Positions 6,887 through 15,772 of a stretch of 64,000 nt of DNA are shown one piece after another. The notes beneath the pieces were generated by a model. That model saw only the letters and a program-made list of their open reading frames with translations, made no database searches and had not been told where the DNA came from. The stretch is from Halobacteriales archaeon YIM A00010 (lineage in GTDB: Archaea > Halobacteriota > Halobacteria > Halobacteriales > Haloarculaceae), in the NCBI GenBank assembly GCA_025041175.1, contig JAKCFJ010000001.1, forward strand, positions 930,001 through 994,000. Direction: 5' to 3'. A program made the translations under genes and the position numbers. How positions within the stretch are numbered: position 1 is the first letter of the stretch; each line of letters starts with the position of its first letter.

Positions 6887-7915
6887 ATGCGAATTTCGGT
6901 CGTCGTCTGTACCCACACTGAAGACCGATTGCCCGCCCTTCGGGACGCCATCGAGAGTGTGCTCGAACAAACGTACACCGACCGCGAACTCATCGTCGTC
7001 AGTGATGGCAACCCGGCGGTCGCCCAACGGGTTCAAGCGGAGTTCGGCGACCGCCCCGACGTTCGTGTCCGCCTTCAGGCAGCCAACCGGGGACTGCTCG
7101 CCACCCGCAACACCGGCGCGTCGCTCGCTCGGGGGGAGATCGTGGCGTTTCTCGACGACGACGCCGTCGCACACCCCGAGTGGCTCTCTGAACTCGCCAC
7201 GGCGTATCGGGACCGAACACGAGAAACCGACTCGGATTCTACACCGTCATCTGCTAGCTCCGATCTCGATCACGAGTATCCCCTCGCAGCCGGCGGGAAG
7301 ATGACGCCCGACTGGGTCGCGGGCGAACCCGAGTTTCTGCCCGCGGAGTTTTACTGGCTGATCGGCGTCACCCACCGCGGTTTTGCCGACGGGCCGGGCG
7401 AGGTTCGGAACACGCCCGGCTCGAACTTCTCGATACGGACGGAGGTGTTCGAGGAATTGGGCGGTTTCGACACGGAGATCGGGGGACGGCAGGGGGAAAA
7501 ACAGCTCCAGGGAGGAGAGACGGAGCTCTGTGCGCGGCTCCGTAACCGGTACGGCGTCGGCGTGTACTACACGCCCGACGCGCGGGTGGCCCACAAGGTG
7601 TTCGCGTACCGAACCGACCTCCGATGGCTCATCAAACGAGCGTTCTGGCAGGGCTACTCCAAGCGCGGGATGGCGGTGTTGCTCTCGGACACGACGGTAA
7701 CGGACGAGGAAACTGCGTTTTTGGGCCAGCTGCTCGGGGAGTTCATCCCGCGACGACTGTTCGATCTAGTTCGACGGCCGTCACGCGCCGCGCTCTCACA
7801 GCTGCTCGTGGTGTTCGTCCTCACGGGCGCGGTCGGTGTGGGGTACAGCTACGGCGTGTTGGCGTGGTGGTCCCCAGCCGGACTGCTCTCGTGGGTCCAC
7901 ACCAGATCGAAATAG
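6887..7915 (+). CDS. GT2 family glycosyltransferase with C-terminal membrane segment
   Basis: This 342-aa protein has an N-terminal GT-A fold beginning ISVVVCTHTEDRLPALRDAI, the metal/nucleotide motif FLDDDAVAHPEWL (about 85-95) and a downstream GGETELCARLRNRYG segment typical of the acceptor side. A hydrophobic stretch (about 300-330) should anchor it to the cytoplasmic membrane face. It is transcribed divergently from aglB, which suggests that it adds a sugar to the lipid-linked glycan like the haloarchaeal Agl glycosyltransferases. Sugar and linkage are unknown. Its last 67 bp overlap the 3' end of the convergent TrmB gene. Confidence 0.85.
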   Translation: MRISVVVCTHTEDRLPALRDAIESVLEQTYTDRELIVVSDGNPAVAQRVQAEFGDRPDVRVRLQAANRGLLATRNTGASLARGEIVAFLDDDAVAHPEWLSELATAYRDRTRETDSDSTPSSASSDLDHEYPLAAGGKMTPDWVAGEPEFLPAEFYWLIGVTHRGFADGPGEVRNTPGSNFSIRTEVFEELGGFDTEIGGRQGEKQLQGGETELCARLRNRYGVGVYYTPDARVAHKVFAYRTDLRWLIKRAFWQGYSKRGMAVLLSDTTVTDEETAFLGQLLGEFIPRRLFDLVRRPSRAALSQLLVVFVLTGAVGVGYSYGVLAWWSPAGLLSWVHTRSK

Positions 7916-8706
7916 CGGCCCACGCCCGCGACAAACGAGCCGTTTTCGGTGATGGCGGCTTGGCGCATGTGGTTTGGAACCTCGTCTTCCTGGACGAGGA
8001 GGATCGCCGTCCCGGTGTCGTACTCCATGCTCGGATCGGCAATCGTCCCCCGCCACGGCAGCGGTCGCTCGCTGTACCGGATCCCGACACTCGGGTAGGC
8101 GTCGGTGATGTGGGCCACGGTCTCCGCTTGTCGATCGCGTGCCTGTTGGGCGAGCCGATCGGGGGACAACAGCAGGATCCGCACGTCGAGACCCCGTTCG
8201 ACAGCGTCGGCAAACGCCGGCTCGATGCGATCCAGATACTCGAAGGCCTTGCTCAACACCCGGACGCTGTCGGTTGCCGTGTGGTAGATGCGCTGGGTTC
8301 CAGACTCGCTCGGCTCACCCACGTCGACGACCCGAAACAGCTCCTCGGCCGGTCGATTCCCCTCGGTCGCGTGTTCGTAGCGCGGCTGGAACTCCGAGAG
8401 GAACGCCTCCCGGTTCTGTGCGATCTCCTGTTTGAACCGCTCGAACGACTGCCTCCTGTTTTCGGCCGCCCGATCGAGCACCTCTGTGGGCCGCTTTGCG
8501 ATGTACTCCTTGGGCCGGCCCGGAATCACGTCTACGTATCCCTCATCAGCGAGCGAATCGAGCACGTCGTAGATGCGTGCCTTGGGGATCCCCGTCGCCT
8601 CAGCGAGGTTCGGAGCCGTGGTTCGACCGAGATCGAACAGTTTGATCAGCGCGTCCCGCTCGTACTCGGTCAGCCCGAGCCGATCGAACACGTCACTGGC
8701 GCTCAT
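7849..8706 (-). CDS. TrmB-family transcriptional regulator
   Basis: This 285-aa protein has an N-terminal winged helix (LGLTEYERDALIKLFDLGRT...GIPKARIYDVLDSLADEGYV), a short coiled-coil linker (about 75-105) and a phospholipase-D-like/TrmB C-terminal domain. TrmB proteins sense sugars or other metabolites and control nearby transport or metabolic genes. It is convergent with and overlaps the GT2 gene, and divergent from the flavin-dependent oxidoreductase gene across a 102-bp gap. Its target cannot be read from the sequence. Confidence 0.88.
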   Translation of the reverse strand: MSASDVFDRLGLTEYERDALIKLFDLGRTTAPNLAEATGIPKARIYDVLDSLADEGYVDVIPGRPKEYIAKRPTEVLDRAAENRRQSFERFKQEIAQNREAFLSEFQPRYEHATEGNRPAEELFRVVDVGEPSESGTQRIYHTATDSVRVLSKAFEYLDRIEPAFADAVERGLDVRILLLSPDRLAQQARDRQAETVAHITDAYPSVGIRYSERPLPWRGTIADPSMEYDTGTAILLVQEDEVPNHMRQAAITENGSFVAGVGRYFDLVWTHESSPAGDHHANTP

Positions 8707-8808
8707 AGCCGATACAACCGGTGAGAGACGGATAAATCAGTCGTCCGGGTCGCAGCATCCCTTCGTTGCCCGTGTGTTTTTCTTCGTGCCCCTTCAGAGA
8801 CGCGTACG

Positions 8809-9816
8809 ATGACTCGCTTTGGATACTTCGCGTCGCTCGAGGAGTTCTCCCCGACGGAGTGTCTCGAACAGGCGGTGCTCGCGGAGGAGACTGGATTCGA
8901 CAGCGTGTGGGTGAACGACCACTTCCACCCGTGGTTCGATCATCACTCGGACGGCGCGCCCGCGAACGGCGGCAACTGTTGGTCGTGGCTGCCGGCAGCC
9001 CTCGAACGGACTGACGAGATCGAGATCGGCACGGGCGTGACGGCGGTCCTCAACCGGTACCACCCCGCGAACGTTGCCCACCGGCTCGCCACGCTGCTCG
9101 AACTGTCTCCCGATCGGGCGTTTCTCGGCATCGGAACGGGCGAGGCGTTGAACGAGCGCCCGCTGGGAAATCCGTGGCCGGCCTACGGCGAGCGCGCCCG
9201 CCGGACCGCCGAAGCGATCCGGATCGTTCGCAAGCTGTTCGAGGAGGAGTTCGTCGACTACGACGGCCAGTTCTGGTCGCTCGATGGCGCGAACCTCTAC
9301 ACCGGTCCGGACGAAGCCCCGCCGATCCACGTCGCGGGAGGCGGGCCGACCACCGCCCGGATGGCCGGCGACCTGGGGGACGGATTCGTCACCGTCTACG
9401 AGGACACGGAGACGGTCACAGAGGAGCTGTTTCCGGCCGTCGAACGCGGCGTCGAGAAATCCGAACGGAACGAGTCGTTTTCGGACCTCGAGAAGACGGT
9501 TCACATCCACTGCTCGTACGCCCAAACAGAACGGGCGGCGTTAGAACCGTGTCTCCCGTGGCGGCTCACGCTGCTCCCGATGGTGTTCGAGCAGAACGTT
9601 GCCGATCCGCGCCACCTCCAGGCACACGGCGACCTCGTGAGCACCGACGCGTTGCGAGACGCCTTCGTCGTCACCACCGATCCCGACGACCTGCTGAGCG
9701 TCGCCGAGACGTACGTCGACTGTGGGTTCGACCACGTGGTCTTCCAAAGCTCGAGTCCAGACCAGGCGGCGTTCTGTGAAACCGTTGCCGAGGAAGTGAT
9801 GCCCTCCTTTTCCTGA
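8809..9816 (+). CDS. LLM-class (luciferase-like) F420/flavin-dependent oxidoreductase
   Basis: This 335-aa TIM-barrel protein starts MTRFGYFASLEEFSP and has motifs typical of the F420-dependent dehydrogenase branch: GFDSVWVNDHFHPW, GTGVTAVLNRYHPANVAH, LGIGTGEALNERP and IHVAGGGPTTARMAGDLGDG. This branch includes F420-dependent glucose-6-phosphate and secondary-alcohol dehydrogenases. The substrate here is unknown. It reads away from the TrmB regulator. Confidence 0.85.
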   Translation: MTRFGYFASLEEFSPTECLEQAVLAEETGFDSVWVNDHFHPWFDHHSDGAPANGGNCWSWLPAALERTDEIEIGTGVTAVLNRYHPANVAHRLATLLELSPDRAFLGIGTGEALNERPLGNPWPAYGERARRTAEAIRIVRKLFEEEFVDYDGQFWSLDGANLYTGPDEAPPIHVAGGGPTTARMAGDLGDGFVTVYEDTETVTEELFPAVERGVEKSERNESFSDLEKTVHIHCSYAQTERAALEPCLPWRLTLLPMVFEQNVADPRHLQAHGDLVSTDALRDAFVVTTDPDDLLSVAETYVDCGFDHVVFQSSSPDQAAFCETVAEEVMPSFS

Positions 9817-9834
9817 TCGATAGACTCGATCTGT

Positions 9835-10209
9835 TCACTCGACCGGTTCGAACCGGTAGCCGTCCCACTCCTGGCTCTCGGGTTCGCGGATGCCAGCGCC
9901 AGGCTCGCGGAGCTGTTCGACGTACACCGGTCGGACAGTGTCGCCGATCTCGACGGCATCGCTCGTGAGCTGTCCGATCGCGCGGACCGATTGGCCCTCC
10001 ACGTCGAACTCGACGATCGCCAGGTGGTTGGGTTCGCGCACGCCGGGCGGCGCGGCGGCGCTGGTCGTCCACGTCACTACCGTCGCCGTGTGTTCGCTCA
10101 GGTCGACGGTGCCGACCGGTTCGCTGCCGTCGGGTCCGACCGGATGCCCGGGGTAGCTGATGGTGTCGTCCTCGTATCGGGTCGCAGTCAGTGCGTTCCG
10201 TTCGGTCAT
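9835..10209 (-). CDS. DUF35 OB-fold protein, beta subunit partner of haloarchaeal thiolase
   Basis: This 124-aa OB-fold protein of the DUF35/acyl-CoA-associated family has a core reading NHLAIVEFDVEGQSVRAIGQ. The typical N-terminal rubredoxin-like cysteines of longer DUF35 proteins are absent. It follows the thiolase with a 4-bp ATGA overlap (10206-10209). Haloarchaeal beta-ketothiolases (BktB, PhaA of Haloferax mediterranei) consist of a thiolase alpha and a small OB-fold beta subunit encoded side by side, which this pair matches. The role in this organism is inferred from that precedent. Confidence 0.85.
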   Translation of the reverse strand: MTERNALTATRYEDDTISYPGHPVGPDGSEPVGTVDLSEHTATVVTWTTSAAAPPGVREPNHLAIVEFDVEGQSVRAIGQLTSDAVEIGDTVRPVYVEQLREPGAGIREPESQEWDGYRFEPVE

Positions 10210-11360
10210 CGTTCTGCCTCCATGATCGCGGTCGTGACACAGTTGCCAAAGCCACCGACGTTACAGGCAAGCCCAACGTCGGCCTCGACCTGCCGGGGAC
10301 CCGCGTCGTCGATGAGCTGTTTGTATATTTCATAGGCTTGGGCGACCCCGCTCGCACCGAGGGGGTGGCCCTTTGATTTGAGTCCGCCGGAGGTGTTGAC
10401 CGGCAGCCGGCCATCGCGCGCCGTCTCCCCGTTCTGGGCGGCCTCCCACGCCCGTCCCGGCTCGAAAAAGCCCAGCCCCTCACACTGGAGGAACTCAAGG
10501 ATCGTGAACATGTCGTGGAGTTCGGCCACATCAATGTCTTCGGGGTAGTAGCCGCTCATCTCGTAGGCCTGTTGCCCGCTTTCGACGACCCCTCCCATCG
10601 TCGTCGGGTCCGAACGCTCGTGAACGACGTGGGTGTCGGTCGCGCCGCCGATGCCCGCGATGGAGGCGTAGCGATCGGTGTATTCGGGTGCGTCCTCGAG
10701 CGGGCAGAACAACAGCGCCGAACTCCCATCAGTTATCGGACAGAAGTCGTACAGCCGAAGCGGATCGGCCACGATCGGCGAGTCGAGTACGGTCTCTTTG
10801 TCGACTTCCTTCTGGAACTGCGCGTGTGGATTGTCCACGCCGTTTCTGTGGTTTTTCACCGCCACCGCGGCGAGGCTCTCCCGGGGCGCATCGTACGTGT
10901 CCAGATACAGCCGGGCTGTCAGCCCCGCGAAACTCGGCAGCGTCACGCCGTGTTTGTACTCGACAGGGTGGGTGACCGACGCGATAACGTCGGTCGTCTC
11001 CGGAGTGGAGCGGTGGGTCATCTTCTCGCCGCCGACCAGCAGCGTCACGTCGCTCGCCTCGGAGGCGATCGACTGCCACGCGGTGTAGATGCCCGCACCA
11101 CCGGAGGAGGAGGTCTGATCGACGCGCTCTGTGAACGCCGGCATCACGCCGAGATCGTGGGCGAGCGCGTTCGGCGCGCCAGTCTGTCCTTCGAACTCGC
11201 CGCTGGCCATGTTCGAGACGTACAGGTGCTCGACCGCCTCCGGACCGACGTTTCCATCGCGCAAACAGGCGATCCCAGCCTGTGCGAGCAGCTCCTGGAT
11301 CCACTCCTCGCGCTGGCCGAACTGCGTCATCGACGCGCCGATAACGGCGACGTCTCGCAT
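10206..11360 (-). CDS. Thiolase-family acetyl-CoA acyltransferase, alpha subunit (BktB/PhaA-like)
   Basis: This 384-aa thiolase starts MRDVAVIGASMTQFGQREE. The nucleophile region reads VDQTSSSGGAGIYTAW, with Ser where bacterial thiolases have Cys, and GHPLGASG supplies a catalytic His. The C-terminal motif is GLACNVGGFG. A Ser-His-His arrangement is known for haloarchaeal PHBV ketothiolases. The ATG at 11360 is preferred over one 90 nt upstream because GGAGGTGG lies just before it and the family starts there. It is fourth in the 14133-9835 operon. Confidence 0.87.
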   Translation of the reverse strand: MRDVAVIGASMTQFGQREEWIQELLAQAGIACLRDGNVGPEAVEHLYVSNMASGEFEGQTGAPNALAHDLGVMPAFTERVDQTSSSGGAGIYTAWQSIASEASDVTLLVGGEKMTHRSTPETTDVIASVTHPVEYKHGVTLPSFAGLTARLYLDTYDAPRESLAAVAVKNHRNGVDNPHAQFQKEVDKETVLDSPIVADPLRLYDFCPITDGSSALLFCPLEDAPEYTDRYASIAGIGGATDTHVVHERSDPTTMGGVVESGQQAYEMSGYYPEDIDVAELHDMFTILEFLQCEGLGFFEPGRAWEAAQNGETARDGRLPVNTSGGLKSKGHPLGASGVAQAYEIYKQLIDDAGPRQVEADVGLACNVGGFGNCVTTAIMEAER

Positions 11361-11361
11361 C

Positions 11362-11775
11362 TCACCGCCACCTCCCTGTCCGTCCGGCCATTTTCCACTC
11401 CTCACCCCGGTCGACCGACCGCGGCATGTCGGCGTACGTGTCACAGCCATACCGACCGGACAGCGCCCAGCCGTCGGCCGGCACGTCCTCCTCGTCGTCG
11501 TCGGCTGCCGCGCGCCGATCGCGGAGATACGCGCTCAGACACGCTGTGAGCGCCGCGGCCTCCCCGTCGGTCGCGTTCGATGGAATATCGATCCGACGCC
11601 TGTTCTCGTCGTCGCTATCACGATCGTTTTCTGTCCTCATGGGCGCGGTCGTGGTTCTGTTCGCCGACGGCGGATCCGCCGTCGTACCGGTGCTGGTCTG
11701 GGAAGTCGGTTTATCAGTTTTCGACATCGTTTGTGAACTGTTCGAAGCGGTGTCCGTGTTCGTGTGTGTAACCAT
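11362..11775 (-). CDS. pccX: PccX-like small (epsilon-type) subunit of acyl-CoA carboxylase
   Basis: This 137-aa, low-complexity, Ser/Thr/Asp-rich protein has a conserved core near residues 70-125: [17 protein letters not shown], then [16 protein letters not shown] and EEWKMAGR. That pattern (EAA..AxL, W...GR, W) is that of the small carboxylase subunit found in actinobacteria (AccE) and haloarchaea (PccX). Its start overlaps the carboxylase beta stop (TAATG at 11775), so the two are coupled. In Haloferax mediterranei PccX is required for propionyl-CoA carboxylase activity. Confidence 0.7.
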   Translation of the reverse strand: MVTHTNTDTASNSSQTMSKTDKPTSQTSTGTTADPPSANRTTTAPMRTENDRDSDDENRRRIDIPSNATDGEAAALTACLSAYLRDRRAAADDDEEDVPADGWALSGRYGCDTYADMPRSVDRGEEWKMAGRTGRWR

Positions 11776-13385
11776 TACAATGGGATGTTGCCGTGGTCTT
11801 TGGGGTGTGTTTCGCCGCGTTTGGTATCGAGGAGATCGAGATCGTCGATGAGCCGCCTGCGGGTCGTCTGCGGTTCGATCACGTTATCGATGTATCCCCG
11901 TTCGGCAGGTTTATAAGGATTTGCGAATTCCTCGCGGTACTCGTCGATCAGGGACTCGCGTCTGGCGTCAGTGTCCTCGGCGGCGGCTAATTCCTTGCGG
12001 TAGAGGATGTTGACCGCGCCCTTGGGTCCGAGGACGGCCAGCTCGGCGGTGGGCCACGCGTACGTCCGGTCGGCCCCCAGCTCCTTCGACCCCATAACGA
12101 TGTACGCGCCGCCGTACGCTTTCCGGGCGATGACCGTGAGCAACGGGACAGTCGCCTCCGCGTACGCGTAGATCAGTTTCGCGCCGTGGCGGATGATGCC
12201 GTTGTGCTCCTGGTCGGTGCCGGGCAGAAACCCCGGCGTATCCACCAGCGTGACGATCGGGAGGTTGTACGTGTCACAGAAGCGCACGAACCGGGCGGCC
12301 TTCGCGCTGGCGTCGATGTCGATCGTGCCGGCCATCGCACGGGGCTGGTTTGCGACGATCCCGACCGCCTGTCCGTCCATGCGTGCGAACCCGACGATGA
12401 TGCTCCGCGCAAACTGTTCGTGTACCTCGAAAAACGAGTCGTCGTCGACGATCTCGTCGACCACGTCGCTCATGTCGTAGGGCTTTTTCGCGTCCGTCGG
12501 GACGATCTCGGTGAGTCGGTCACACGCGCGGTCGGGCTCGTCCCACGAGTCGAGCACAGGGGGATCTTCCATGTTGTTCTGTGGCAGATACGACAGCAGC
12601 CGGCGGATCCCATCCAGCGCGTCGGTCTCGTTGTTGTAGACGCTGTGTGCGACGCCGCTTTTGTTCGTGTGGGTTGTCGCGCCGCCGAGTTCGGCCATCG
12701 AGATCTGCTCGCCGGTCACGGTTTCGATCACGTCGGGACCGGTGATCATCATGTGACTGGTCTCGTTGACCATGAAGGTGAAGTCCGTGAGCGCGGGCGA
12801 GTAGGTCGCCCCGCCCGCACACGGTCCCATGATACAGGAGATCTGGGGCACGACGCCGCTGGCGTCAGTGTTGCGCTTGAATAGCCGGGCGAATCCGCCG
12901 AGCGAGTCGACGCCCTCCTGAATGCGTGCGCCACCGGAGTCGTTCAATCCGATGACCGGAACGCCCGCGTCGACGGCCTGATCCATCGTGCGACAGATCT
13001 TGTCGGCGACGACCTCCCCCACCGAGCCACCGAGCACGGTGAAATCGTGTGCGAACACGAACATCTTGCGCTCATGGATCTCGCCGTACCCGGTCACGAC
13101 CGCGTCGCCCGGAAACTCCTTGTCGTCCATGCCGAACTCCGTACACCGGTGCTCGGCGAACGGTCCAATCTCCCGGAACGTTCCCGGATCGAGCAGGTAT
13201 TCGATGCGCTCGTGGGCGGTCATCTTCTCCTTCTCGTGTTGGGAGGCGATGCGCTCCTCGCCGCCGCCCGCTCGCGAGCGCTCACGGCGACGACGCAACT
13301 CCTCGATCGCATCCCACTCCGATTGGTCCGCCTCCTCCTCTCTCCCGGGCGCCGCTTTGCGGGCAGGAGTCGGTTCGTTGCTCAT
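11775..13385 (-). CDS. pccB: Acyl-CoA (propionyl/methylmalonyl-CoA) carboxylase, carboxyltransferase beta subunit
   Basis: This crotonase-fold carboxyltransferase of about 536 aa contains [52 protein letters not shown] and [16 protein letters not shown] in the N-half, and [20 protein letters not shown] and [18 protein letters not shown] in the C-half. It transfers CO2 from biotin to propionyl- or acetyl-CoA. The biotin carboxylase partner is not in the window. The ATG at 13385 avoids overlap with the upstream reductase and follows a GGAG/GGTGA stretch; an ATG at 13406 is the alternative. Confidence 0.92.
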   Translation of the reverse strand: MSNEPTPARKAAPGREEEADQSEWDAIEELRRRRERSRAGGGEERIASQHEKEKMTAHERIEYLLDPGTFREIGPFAEHRCTEFGMDDKEFPGDAVVTGYGEIHERKMFVFAHDFTVLGGSVGEVVADKICRTMDQAVDAGVPVIGLNDSGGARIQEGVDSLGGFARLFKRNTDASGVVPQISCIMGPCAGGATYSPALTDFTFMVNETSHMMITGPDVIETVTGEQISMAELGGATTHTNKSGVAHSVYNNETDALDGIRRLLSYLPQNNMEDPPVLDSWDEPDRACDRLTEIVPTDAKKPYDMSDVVDEIVDDDSFFEVHEQFARSIIVGFARMDGQAVGIVANQPRAMAGTIDIDASAKAARFVRFCDTYNLPIVTLVDTPGFLPGTDQEHNGIIRHGAKLIYAYAEATVPLLTVIARKAYGGAYIVMGSKELGADRTYAWPTAELAVLGPKGAVNILYRKELAAAEDTDARRESLIDEYREEFANPYKPAERGYIDNVIEPQTTRRRLIDDLDLLDTKRGETHPKDHGNIPL

Positions 13386-13389
13386 CGGT

Positions 13390-14133
13390 TCACCACTCCA
13401 TGCCACCGGTGATCGGAAGGATCTGACCGGTCATGTAACTAGACCGAGAACCTGCGAGATACCGAACGAGTCCGGCGATGTCCTCCGGTGCTGCGAACCG
13501 ATTCAACGGGATCTGATCGAGGATCGATTCCTGGACGTCTCCGGGGACTTTCTCGAGCATATCAGTTTTAGTGAATCCAGGCGCAATGCAATTAACGGTT
13601 GACCCGGATCGAGCCATCTCTAGGGCCAGGGTGCGAGTCAGCCCGAACAGCCCGCTTTTGGCGGCAGCGTAGTTGGCCTGTCCGTAGTTGCCCTTCAACC
13701 CCACCATCGATGAGACGTTGATCACTCGGCCCTCATCGGCGTCGCACACGTCCTCGAAGTACGCCTGCGTGCAGTTGAACACCCCGCCGAGATTGACTCC
13801 AACGACCGAGTTCCACTCCTCGGCGGTCATCTTCTCGAACGTTTGATCGGCCGTGATCCCGGCGTTGTTCACCACCACCTCCGCCGGTCCGAACGCCCGC
13901 CGGGTCGTCTCGCTCATCGCTTCCATCTCCTCCATCTCCGCAACGTTGCCCTGTACGGCGATCGCGTTGGCTCCCGATTCCTCGATGCTGTCGACAACCT
14001 CGTGGGCCGCTGCCTCGGACGTATGGTAGTTGACCACCACGTCCCCGCCAGCACGACCTAACTCCTCGGCGATTCCACGCCCAATACCTCGCGATGCTCC
14101 GGTTACCACACACGTCTTCTCTTCCAACAACAT
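13390..14133 (-). CDS. phaB: SDR-family 3-ketoacyl/acetoacetyl-CoA reductase (PhaB/FabG-like)
   Basis: This 247-aa Rossmann-fold SDR has the cofactor motif TGASRGIGRGIAEEL, the NNAG motif (VVVNNAGITADQ), the catalytic Ser in INVSSMVG and YAAAKSG (YxxxK). The C-terminal GITADQ..., PGFTKTDML and YMTGQILPITGGMEW are typical of FabG/PhaB. The product reduces 3-ketoacyl thioesters with NAD(P)H. The symbol is based on its position at the head of an operon with a carboxylase and a two-subunit ketothiolase; a fatty-acid-type role cannot be excluded. Confidence 0.82.
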   Translation of the reverse strand: MLLEEKTCVVTGASRGIGRGIAEELGRAGGDVVVNYHTSEAAAHEVVDSIEESGANAIAVQGNVAEMEEMEAMSETTRRAFGPAEVVVNNAGITADQTFEKMTAEEWNSVVGVNLGGVFNCTQAYFEDVCDADEGRVINVSSMVGLKGNYGQANYAAAKSGLFGLTRTLALEMARSGSTVNCIAPGFTKTDMLEKVPGDVQESILDQIPLNRFAAPEDIAGLVRYLAGSRSSYMTGQILPITGGMEW

Positions 14134-14432
14134 GGCACTTTATTTTGTGTAGTTAAAATATTGATACTTTCTATATTTTAACTAAGAACTGATCGATTGC
14201 TACCGATTTCGTCTTCGATTTGCATACATTCAGTTGAATAAACTCCTTCATCGTTGTTTCACATTTGTTTCTACAGTGCCGTCCGTAATAAGCGTATGTT
14301 CTGCGTGCACCCGAACGTCGTAATACGATTATTTACTATAATTATAGGAATAATAACTAATAAGGTAGAGTTAATCCATTCGATCGCAACCAACAGCTAC
14401 TTTTGGATATCCTAGGTATGGGTTGGTACGGA
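14134..14432. promoter_or_regulatory. AT-rich divergent intergenic region between phaB operon and GT75 gene
   Basis: About 300 bp, clearly more AT-rich than its surroundings, separate two divergent transcription units. On the phaB side, TATTTTAACTACACAAAATAA-type sequence lies within 30 bp of the start (minus strand). On the GT75 side, repeated ATTATAGGAATAATAACTAA stretches occur at 14340-14362. No ORF or RNA could be supported. Confidence 0.4.
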
Positions 14433-15605
14433 ATGACTGTAGACACCTGTGTTATTATCCCGACAATTAGGGAGTACGAGTGTGTACGAGCGTACGTTGC
14501 GAACGCCCGCGACCACGGTTTCGATCTCGACCGACTGTTTTTCTTGTTGGTCACGGAGGACTTCTGCGACACCGAGGAGATGGAGTCGATGCTCGCAGAA
14601 GAAGGCGTTACCGGTGCGGTGTTCGACGGATCGCGCCGTGAGTCGTGGTACGAGGACCACGGTGTCGAGGGGTTCTCCCACCTCGTTCCCGCCGCAAGCC
14701 ACGCGGAGACGAGCTTCGGCCTGCTGTACATGTGGGCGAATCCCCAGTACGAGTACGGCTTTTTCATCGACGACGACACGCTACCCCACGATGACTTCGA
14801 CTTTTTCGGTCGACATTTCGAGAACCTCGGGTTCGAGGGCGAGATCGAGAGCGTCGCGAGCGACGAGCAGTGGGTGAACGTTCTCTACCAGAACCACGAC
14901 GACCACGGGTTGTATCCCCGGGGGTATCCCTACAGCGCGATGGGCGAAGCCGTCGAGACGGAAACCGAACGCGTCGACAGCGTCGTGGCCTCACAGGGGT
15001 TGTGGACGAACGTTCCCGACCTAGACGCCGTCCGCATTCTGATGGACGGGGATCTGCAAGGACAGGCACAGACCCGCACGTCGAGCGCCGACTACGACGG
15101 TGATTTCGTGGCGCAATCGGGGCAGTATCTCACCGTCTGCTCGATGAATCTCGCGTTCCGACGCGAAGTCGTGCCGGCGTTCTACCAGCTTCCGATGGAC
15201 GACAATCCGTGGGACGTCGGTCGGTTCGACGACATCTGGAGCGGCGTCTTCTTGAAGCGGGCGTGTGACATCCTCGGCAAGCAGGTGTACAACGGCTATC
15301 CGTTGTGTGAGCACAACAAGGCCGCGCGCTCGACGTTCGACGACCTCAACAACGAGGTTCCCGCGCTCGAACTCAACGAGCACGTCTGGGAAATCGTCGA
15401 CGCGGTCGGCGAGGACGCGACCACCTACGCCGATGCGTTCGACGCGATGGCGACCGCGCTCGTCCAGCACGACGGGGAGTACAACAACGACGACTTCCTC
15501 GTCTACGTTGGAGAGTACATGCACGAGTGGCTCGACTGTCTCAACGAGCTGGCTCCCATCGAGTCCGAGCAGCCCCGCGCCAGCGCCACCGCAACCGACG
15601 ATTGA
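14433..15605 (+). CDS. GT75 / reversibly glycosylated polypeptide (UDP-arabinopyranose mutase-like) protein
   Basis: This protein of about 390 aa resembles plant RGP/UAM proteins. It has VIIPTIREYECVRAYV at the N-terminus, the GFFIDDDTLPHDDFDFF acidic motif (about 110-125), RGYPYSAMGEA, SQGLWTNVPDLDA, CSMNLAFRREVVPAFY and VGRFDDIWSGVFLKRACD, all with counterparts in RGPs. Such proteins interconvert the pyranose and furanose forms of UDP-sugars or self-glycosylate. It leads a run of glycan genes. Start choice is uncertain: ATGs at 14403 and 14421 are in frame, and 14433 was chosen because the conserved N-terminus follows it immediately. Confidence 0.8.
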   Translation: MTVDTCVIIPTIREYECVRAYVANARDHGFDLDRLFFLLVTEDFCDTEEMESMLAEEGVTGAVFDGSRRESWYEDHGVEGFSHLVPAASHAETSFGLLYMWANPQYEYGFFIDDDTLPHDDFDFFGRHFENLGFEGEIESVASDEQWVNVLYQNHDDHGLYPRGYPYSAMGEAVETETERVDSVVASQGLWTNVPDLDAVRILMDGDLQGQAQTRTSSADYDGDFVAQSGQYLTVCSMNLAFRREVVPAFYQLPMDDNPWDVGRFDDIWSGVFLKRACDILGKQVYNGYPLCEHNKAARSTFDDLNNEVPALELNEHVWEIVDAVGEDATTYADAFDAMATALVQHDGEYNNDDFLVYVGEYMHEWLDCLNELAPIESEQPRASATATDD

Positions 15606-15772
15606 TCCGATTCCCAGGCGTTTCCATCAACAGGGTCGTTCATCGTTTTCGATCCGAGCGGAGAGCGACGACGCCACCGATCCAATGACCGAAGAACAGA
15701 CACTCCGAAGCTCGCTGCCCACCGGTTTCGGTGGATCCCGTAGCGCCAGCAAGGGACCGTGGGGAACGAACG

